Assembly: GCA_027605045.1 (NCBI GenBank)
Contig: JAQFWX010000049.1
Coordinates: forward strand, 62,001-126,000
Reading direction: 5' to 3'
DNA length: 64,000 bases
Source of the DNA: Phallus indusiatus
Lineage: Eukaryota > Basidiomycota > Agaricomycetes > Phallales > Phallaceae
The position numbers and the translations under genes are program-made. Under the pieces are notes generated by a model, which was not told the origin of the DNA, ran no database searches, and saw only the letters and a list, made by a program, of their open reading frames with translations. This document shows, in pieces, positions 56,929 through 64,000 of this stretch. Within the stretch, counting starts at the first letter, position 1, and each line of letters starts with the position of its first letter.

Positions 56929-59322
56929 ATGTCTTCAGAAACCTACTCAAGTGAAGATGCCAAAATTTTTGAGGAATACGGTCTTCCGAAAGATGTTCCT
57001 CATATTCCTGGAGTAACAGAGCCGCAGCTTTGTGTACTTGATGCGTTCAGGACGTCAATTGCTCAACGAATAGTCCAAGTGTTCCCTGAGTTGACTATCG
57101 AAAAGGTAGGTGGAGAGAAACGGCTTCGGAATATGTCGTCGCATTCTAATCATGAATCTTAGGTATACGATGGCGTTGATTATGGAAAAAAGGGTGCAGA
57201 TTTCACTGTTGCGCTGCCTCGGTTTAAACTAAAAGGCAAGCCGGACGAATTAACCAAGAAGTTCACCGAAGCCGTAAGATGCCATTCTTATTGCTCATAT
57301 CTGTTCCTAATTCGAATCTTTTAGTTCAGTCCGGATATTTGGATTGAATCGGTAACAGCTGCGCCACCGTTCTTACATTTTCAAGTCAATGCGTCGACTC
57401 TCAATCGCCAAGTACTCAATCAAGTTGATCTTTTATCAAAATCCAGTCCATCCAAGGATCGAGAATACGGTCGTAACGACAGTGGGAAGGGGAAAAAGGT
57501 TGTCATAGGTTAGTTACATTTCACGTTTGGATTTTGCCTTTCTAAAATAATAATTAATTGTCTAGAATACTCTTCGCCTAATATTGCCAAGGAGTTCCAT
57601 GTTGGCCATCTGAGATCTACAATTATTGGCCAATTTCTTGCTAATTTACATCGGGCTTGCGGGTGGGATGTCGTTTCTATCAATTATCTAGGCGATTGGG
57701 GAACACAGGTTTGTTCGAGTCACATTGTTCTTCCGATTCAACGTCGTAAAGCATGCTCTTAGTTCGGGTATGTTGCATACGGATTTCAAAAGTATGGGTC
57801 GCAACAGGAGTTGGATAAGGATCCTATCAAACATCTACTCGAGGTTTATGTTAAAATTAATGCCGATGGTCGAGAGTCTGAAGAGGCGGCTGCAAAAGTC
57901 AAAAGCGAAGCACAGAACTTTTTCCGTCGAATGGAGGAAGGTTGGTTCCTTGATTCTTTATCCTAGGCTTGGTATCCCTTATTAATCTGTATATCAACTT
58001 CAGGCGATGAAGAAGCTTTGACAATCTGGCGAAAATATCGCGATCTGTCGTTGGCCAAGTATAAACAAGAATACAACACTCTCAACGTCGATTTTGATGT
58101 CTATTGGGGTGAAAGCAAAGTCGGCAAGTACTGGCAAGATCAATCGGTTACTAAAGGCGAAGAATTGGGCATCGTTGAGACAGTCGACGGTGCAAAACTA
58201 GTGAATTTGGAGAAATATAAACTAGGGAAAGCAATTTTACGTAAACGAGGTAAATGTGTTGGTATTTCCATAGAAGCAGTTGCTCACATCTTTCAGACGG
58301 AACTTCAATATACTTGACCCGTGATATAGCTGGTGCCATAGAGCGATACGATGAGTATAAGTTCGACAAGATGATCTACGTTGTCAGCGCTCAGCAGGAC
58401 GCGCACTTGGCACAGTTTTTCAAGGTTCTTCAGCTCATGGGCTTCGACTGGGCAGATCGCCTAGAACATGTTAACTATGGTCTTGTTTTGGGAATGAGTA
58501 CTAGGAAAGGAACGGTCGTTCTGCTTAGCGATCTTATCCGGTTAGTTGACAGATTATAAGACATGATTAATCTCCGTTCAACGGTTTATTTTTCGTTTAT
58601 AGAGAGGCTTCTTCCGTAATGCATGAACAAATGCGCAAGAACGAGGACAAGTATGCTGCTGTCGAAGATCCAGAAACGACAAGTCGGGAGATTGGTATAA
58701 CTGCTATTAAAATCCAGGATATGTCTGCGAAACGGTACAGTCTTCTCAACCTGTGTGGTTCTCGTATCTAATCTTATGGTCAGAATAAATAACTATCAGT
58801 TCAATTGGGACCGAATGATCTCATTTGAAGGAGATACCGGTCCGTACTTGCAATATGCACATGTTCGTTTGGCATCCCTCGAGCGCCGCAACCCACAGCT
58901 CCTGCCAATCCCACCGCGGGAGCAAATCAACACAGATCTTTTGATGGAGCCTAAGGTAACTTTCTTGCTCGAATTTTGTCACTTTGCTTATTCTTTCTAG
59001 GCCCGAGAAATCATAATGCTTCTTGCTTCATATCCTGATGTTGTCAAGGTAGCTATGAAGACCCGGGAGCCAAGCGGTGTCGTCACATTCATGTTCAGGT
59101 CAGATTATTAATTTAACGTCAGGCCTAAGTCGGGGGAAATTCAAACTAATACCATGCGTTAGACTGGCACACGCCATTAGCGGAGCTTGGGAAGTTCTTC
59201 CCGTCAAGAGTGAAGCCAATATCGAGATCGCTCAAGCCAGGCTCTTTATGTTTATATGTGCCAGGAACGTATTGGCTGCTGCGATGCGTTTGCTGAGTAT
59301 CCGACCATTAGAGCGAATGTAA
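56929..59322 (+). CDS. Arginyl-tRNA synthetase (class I)
   Basis: Charges tRNA-Arg with arginine. Eleven exons: 56929-57105, 57163-57273, 57325-57508, 57566-57708, 57763-57940, 58004-58249, 58297-58540, 58603-58734, 58784-58955, 59001-59098 and 59163-59322 (614 aa from the ATG at 56929). Blocks: N-terminal Add1-like region ([20 protein letters not shown]), HIGH-like [64 protein letters not shown] and [16 protein letters not shown] (KMSK-like loop), then anticodon-binding [20 protein letters not shown] and the end [24 protein letters not shown]. An in-frame ATG at 56716 would add 71 residues with a basic, Ser-rich end, so a second, mitochondrial form is possible. Fungi often make both forms from one gene. 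Confidence 0.93.
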
Positions 59323-59919
59323 AGCTAAGACTAGAGTTTTCCTTATAATAATGCCGAAGAAATCAAAGGCAACAATAATCCCTCGGTAGTCGCGGTGCTA
59401 TGATTAACGACTTACCGCATATTCTCCTTTTCTTGCGTTTCAACCTGCCGCCCCGTTCTTTTTTATTTAAGAAACGTGCAATGAACTTGAAGCAGTAAAC
59501 TTAAGATTGAGAATATAACCAAGTATTCACCTTTCTCAGGAACTCATAGCACATAATTGTCAATTAGATCTACAAAACTTTTCCCTTCTTAAGTAATTAA
59601 TAATTACGCCAGGTAGTAATATCGATGTCGTGAAACTAGGATATTTATTATTATATGAAAGTTTGAATTAATTTGGTCAGGTTATTCGACTGGACTTTGC
59701 ATGAAGATTGTTTCAAGAAATGGACGTATTTTAAGCCCACCGTAAGCGAGCTTAAACTTCTCGATTCTGATTGGTTGGCCAGAGTTTCAGCACGTGATTA
59801 ATTATTGCGCAATCCCAACATTATCATGGTGCCAATCCATAGCTTACGTGGTTGGACCAATATACATTCAAAAAACCTGGAATACAAATTGGACTCCTGC
59901 TTCCTTTCGGCTGGATAAC
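59323..59919. other. Intergenic between ArgRS and the permease gene
   Basis: AT-rich 3' flank and promoter of the permease. Open frame sequence from 59794 up to the permease ATG at 59920 is probably 5' UTR. No other element seen. Confidence 0.4.
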
Positions 59920-62258
59920 ATGTCCGGAAGTGATGGAGCTCTTGTATACCACGAACACTCACCTCTACTCCCAAAGAATAGAGCACCTCGAATGCACCAG
60001 CAGGAAAATCACACTCCAGATGCTAATTGCGAAAACTCATGTCCTACGTTACCACCAACAGCTGAAAGTGGTGGCCTGAAGAGAGGACTGTCAGCGCGGC
60101 AAGTACAAATGATAGCCATCGGTATGTTGCTTGTGTATTCGAAGGCTCAGTCCAATACTAACCGGCCGTAACTTGAAGCTGGTACAATTGGAACAGGTAT
60201 GTCGCGCTTCAATTTCATTGGGTATCATGACAATGCTGAATTCCCTGCAGGATTGTTTTTAGGAACTGGTCGTTCATTGGCCCAAGGAGGTCCGGCTTCG
60301 ATCTTAATCTGCTATTTCATCATTGGACTAGTGGTGTACATAACTTTACTCCTTCTAGGAGAGATGGCTACCCAGTATCCTGTCTCTGGTATATTACTTC
60401 CAAACATACTTCTCTTGAAACATTCTCATGTTGCTCAGGGAGCTTCAATGCATACGCGACTCGTTTCGTCGACGACTCTTTTGGTTTCGCGCTTTCTTGG
60501 AACTACTGGTTTAACGACGCTGTGTCTGTAGCATCAGACTTGACAGCTGCACAACTTGTTTTGGGTTATTGGGCAAACCACAATCTTTGGGTTATATCAT
60601 TGGTTTTGTTGATCTTCCTTCTTGGTGTCAATGCCTTCAGTGTCGGTGCCTATGGCGAACTTGGTAAACAACACTTCATCGACTACCGCTTGCTCTCTTT
60701 TCTGATATCCTTTCTTAGAATATTGGATTGCCTCGCTAAAAGTCATCACCATTGTCGCCTTCATTATAACCGGTATTCTAGTCAATGCTGGTGTCAACGT
60801 AACCCATCATTACATTGGATTTCATAATTGGACAATACCCGGTGCACCCTTCGTGGGTGGATTTGGCGGTTTTGCAAAAGTATTTGTAACTGCCAGCTTT
60901 GCTTGTATGTCTTTCTTCCCTCCTTCAATATTACGTTTTCTCATACCTTCGCTTGCAGATGGTGGAACAGAGTCTCTCGGGATTACAGCTGGAGAAACCA
61001 AAAATCCAACCAAAAATATGCCTCGAGTAGTGAAGTCTGTTTTCTTTAGGTTTGGACCTACGTTTCTAACCAGACCACGATTTCTTTATCGCTAACGTTT
61101 CTTAGGATTCTACTGTTCTACGTTTTGAGCATCTTCATAATTGGACTGAATGGTATACATATATGCAAATTATCGTGTATAAGCTTAATAACTATCTTTT
61201 GCAGTTCCATGGAGTTATCCTAATCTGTCCACTGAAGATGTGACCACTTCGCCATTCACTATTGTGTTTGCGCTAGCGGGGTCTAGTAAGTCAGCTGGAA
61301 TTCCATCGTATTTTAACTAATTTGCATGCAGGATCTGCTGCATCCTTCATGAACGCGGTCGTCCTTGTAAGTTGCCAAATAAACCATCCTTCGCAAGCCC
61401 ATTTTCATGGAAGATTGTTTAGACATCCGTAATCTCAGCAGGGAACCACGCTCTTTTCGCAGGCACAAGGGTTCTTCACAATATGGCGCTTCATTCCCAT
61501 GCACCTTCCATTCTCATCCGAACCAACCGTCGTGGTGTGCCTTACGTCTCGCTATTGGGAACAGCTTCCATCTCAGCGTTATGTTTTGTCACTAAATATG
61601 TTGGAAGCGGACAGTTGTGGGGATGGCTACAAAATATTGTCGGTGTTTCGAATCAGGTACGACTTTCCCTTCAGATCTCCTTATTGTTTTTCCCTACCGA
61701 ACCTTATAATGTGATCTTGGCAGATTGCTTGGCTTTCGATCGGTTTAGCCAGTTGGAGGTTTCGACGGGCTTGGGTTCTTCAGGGCAGAGATTTGTCTGA
61801 GCTAAAGTTTCAGGGTGCTAGATGGACGTGGGGTTGGGGTCCACCGTTTGTGGTATGTTTATGTATTGTCTAACGACCCTTACCCAGATAAGACTCACGT
61901 CATGCTTAGATCATTACCGTTTCAGCTATCATCCTCCGTATGTCTTTTTTTTAAAAAAAGCTTTGTTCTCAATTATATTGACGAATATCTATACTTAGTC
62001 CAAGGCTACTCATCTTTCGTACCTGTGTTTTCGCTCGTTACATTTTTATCGTTATATTTGCAAATACCGTTCATGTTTTTGCTATTCATTACATGGAGAT
62101 TGTTTCATAGAAGGAAGTTACCAAACTTGTCCAGCATAGATTTACGATCTGGAGAACACGAGGAGGGAGTTCTAGATACCCAAGACGACCAAGAACGTGA
62201 GGCGCGGTCTACAGGCAAATGGGGACGGGCTTGGAAATTATGGTATATAATCGCATAA
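59920..62258 (+). CDS. Amino acid permease (APC superfamily, fungal AAT family)
   Basis: Proton-coupled amino-acid importer of the plasma membrane, about 12 membrane helices. About ten exons; first 59920-60121, second 60179-60196 (18 nt), third 60251-60388. Cytosolic N-terminus with LKRGLSARQVQMIAI. Transmembrane motifs: IAGTIGTGLFLGTGRSLAQG (AGxxGTGLFxG signature), LVVYITLLLLGEMATQYPVS, GSFNAYATRFVDDSFGFALS, VSVASDLTAAQLVLGYW, LGITAGETKNPTKNMPRVVK (GxExxNP signature), SFMNAVVLTSVISAGN, RVLHNMALHSHAPSI, and IVGVSNQIAWLSIGLASWRF near the C-terminus. A short charged tail ends RAWKLWYIIA. The substrate cannot be told from sequence. Convergent with the TRP2-type gene. Confidence 0.9.
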
Positions 62259-62434
62259 TCATATTTCTTAATTCCTCAATGGAAAATTTATCATTGTATC
62301 CACACATGTGTATTTTGTTCATTCAGCATAAATTGACAAGTAAAATGATATATTGTTCCGCTTGCATTACTACAAGAAATCAAGAAATAAGAACATTCCA
62401 AGGGGGTTTACGTATCTCTAAGATTATAATACTT

Positions 62435-64000
62435 CTAATGTTTTGCAGATTGGCCCCGTTGACGTTCGTACCAGTATTCTTGAAAAAGTAGAATGATTAG
62501 CATGAAGAAAAGGAGTACCATTCTTTCGATAAAAACTCACTTTCAGCACTTTCGAGAGCTCTCACGTTGCCTTGCAATTTGTTGAGAGTCTCGACATACT
62601 CTTCCTCTTCTACACTATCATATACAATACCACCTCCAGCTTGCAGATAAGCCACGCCGTCCTTGAATGTCATGGTTCGAATAGCAATACAGGTGTCCAT
62701 TTCGTCTTCTGCGAAATCGAAACGACCGACCGCACCTGCATAAACGCCTCTGCGCTCCTTTTCCAAGCCCATAACCAGTTCAATAGCTTTGAGCTTAGGA
62801 GCACCACTAACGGTTCCAGCCGGAAAGATAGATCTAAACGCATCAAATCGGTTTTTGCCCTCACGAAGCATGCCAGTGACCATCGAAGTAAGATGGATGA
62901 CGTGGCTGAATTTTTCGACTGCCATGAGTTTTTCAACTTTGACTGTAGAGGGAATGCATGTACGGTTGACGTCGTTACGAGCCAAGTCCACAAGCATGAT
63001 GTGTTCTGCTCTGTCTTTGGTCGAGTTAGCGAGCTGCTGGCTCAACTTTTCGTCCTCTTTGAAAGTGGAGAAAAAAATGTACGTTAATATCGGGGGTTGA
63101 GAATAATAAAATGGTGACAGCTACCTTCGGTTGTTTTGCCACGCCTTACAGTTCCCGCTATGGCGTGATTATAGACTTTGTTCTTCTCCACTTTACAAAG
63201 GGTTTCAGGACTTGCGCCGACGAACTGAGCGTCACCGCAGTCGACATAGAACATGTACGGGGAGGGATTGACTTGGCGCAAATGTCTATAGGCATTGAAG
63301 GGATGCAGTTTAGTCGGACGAGCTAAACGTTGCGAAGGAACCGCCTGAATAATGTCTCCAGCGATGATATGTTTCTTTAATTCCGTAACGTGAGACTCAT
63401 AGCCACTTTTACCGATGTTGGAAGTAGCACGAAGGCCGAGCTCGATAGGTGGTTGGTGTGGCTCAGGAGTGTGAGGGCTCGTGAGCAGTTTCGCAACACG
63501 TCTGGCCTTGGCGACCGCGGTATTGTATGCAAAAGCCAGGTTGGCTGCTGAGCTGGCTTGTGAGCCAGGCGGGCTGAAGACATGGGAGACAACTTTGATA
63601 GACTGGAACACGCTGTCAAAGATGACTAATGTATCGACAAGCATGAAAACGGCTTCTGGGATTTTCAAAGGATCGGCCAAATTTGGGTTGCGAGTTTTTG
63701 GTTCGAAGTATTGGATACAGTCGTATGAAACGTAGCCAATTGCTCCGCCAGTAAAGGTGGGTATCTCGGGGATTTTGACATACTTATAGTGTTCTAATTC
63801 CTTCTGAAGGACAGTCAATGGGTCGCCTTCGACATCTTGACCTGGACCGGTGCGGATGACTCTAATTGGGTCTACGAACAATCAGCAAATCACGTTCCAT
63901 CACGGAAGCCTTCGGTGATGTGCAACTGACCTGCGCCGAGGAAACTATATCTTGCGATATTTTCACCACCCACGATGCTCTCGAATAAGAAAGAATACTT
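62435..64000 (-). CDS. TRP2: Anthranilate synthase component I (TRP2/TrpE type), 3' part
   Basis: First committed step of tryptophan synthesis: chorismate to anthranilate, with ammonia from the glutaminase component. The window shows exons 63931-64000 (partial), 63125-63871, 62541-63056 and 62435-62478; the N-terminal part is outside. Blocks: [107 protein letters not shown]-type [32 protein letters not shown] and [20 protein letters not shown], all chorismate-binding signatures. The last exon (44 nt) supplies the end [13 protein letters not shown]. Confidence 0.94.

Overview
The window is nuclear DNA of a mushroom-type fungus (Basidiomycota, most likely Agaricomycetes). The reasons are intron-dense conserved eukaryotic genes with many short introns, several under 70 nt, a DUF6535-type membrane protein (a family I know only from Agaricomycetes), a chromodomain Ty3/Gypsy element, and many small secreted proteins. 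I cannot name the genus. Exon models were built by hand from splice sites, reading phase and family conservation. Every complete multi-exon model whose exons are listed keeps frame across all junctions; the permease junctions were only partly worked out and the TRP2 gene is cut by the window edge.

Left flank (0-11 kb): a membrane-protein tail, then the spliceosomal protein SF3B4 (-), CDC42 (-), a class I methyltransferase (+) and the translesion polymerase REV1 (-). Next comes an array (11.5-15.7 kb, all on -) of five tiny intronless genes for signal-peptide-bearing peptides that end in a GGPG-type C-terminus. Two more copies lie at 38.9 and 45.6 kb. I do not recognise this family and consider it the most interesting content of the window. 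A Bud21-like U3 snoRNP factor (+) and ALG2 (-) follow. The block Bud21 3' end / GGPG peptide / ALG2 3' end recurs in decayed form at 38.3-40.3 kb, and the ALG2 3' end is present a third time at 16.1-16.6 kb.

Middle (21.2-34.2 kb): a nested transposon. A solo LTR (target duplication GGCCA) was split by a 12.1-kb Gypsy chromovirus of the same LTR family in opposite orientation (target duplication AATAC, nearly identical 865/866-bp LTRs). The gag of that element was hit by a solo LTR of another family (target duplication GAGCA). The element also carries an antisense, intron-containing gene for a Zn2Cys6-like coiled-coil protein between pol and the 3' LTR. Two related ORFs of unknown family interrupt gag.

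Right part (35-64 kb): a hypothetical protein, a fused HAD-like plus casein-kinase-1-like protein, a 1001-aa DUF6535 protein, the CFIm25/NUDT21 mRNA 3'-processing factor, a tandem pair of small secreted four-cysteine proteins, a SERCA-type Ca2+ pump with a 7-nt microexon, an Ssb-type Hsp70, arginyl-tRNA synthetase, an amino-acid permease, and the 3' part of anthranilate synthase component I. The housekeeping genes are unrelated in function. They form a conserved backbone into which peptide arrays, duplications and the retroelement have been inserted.
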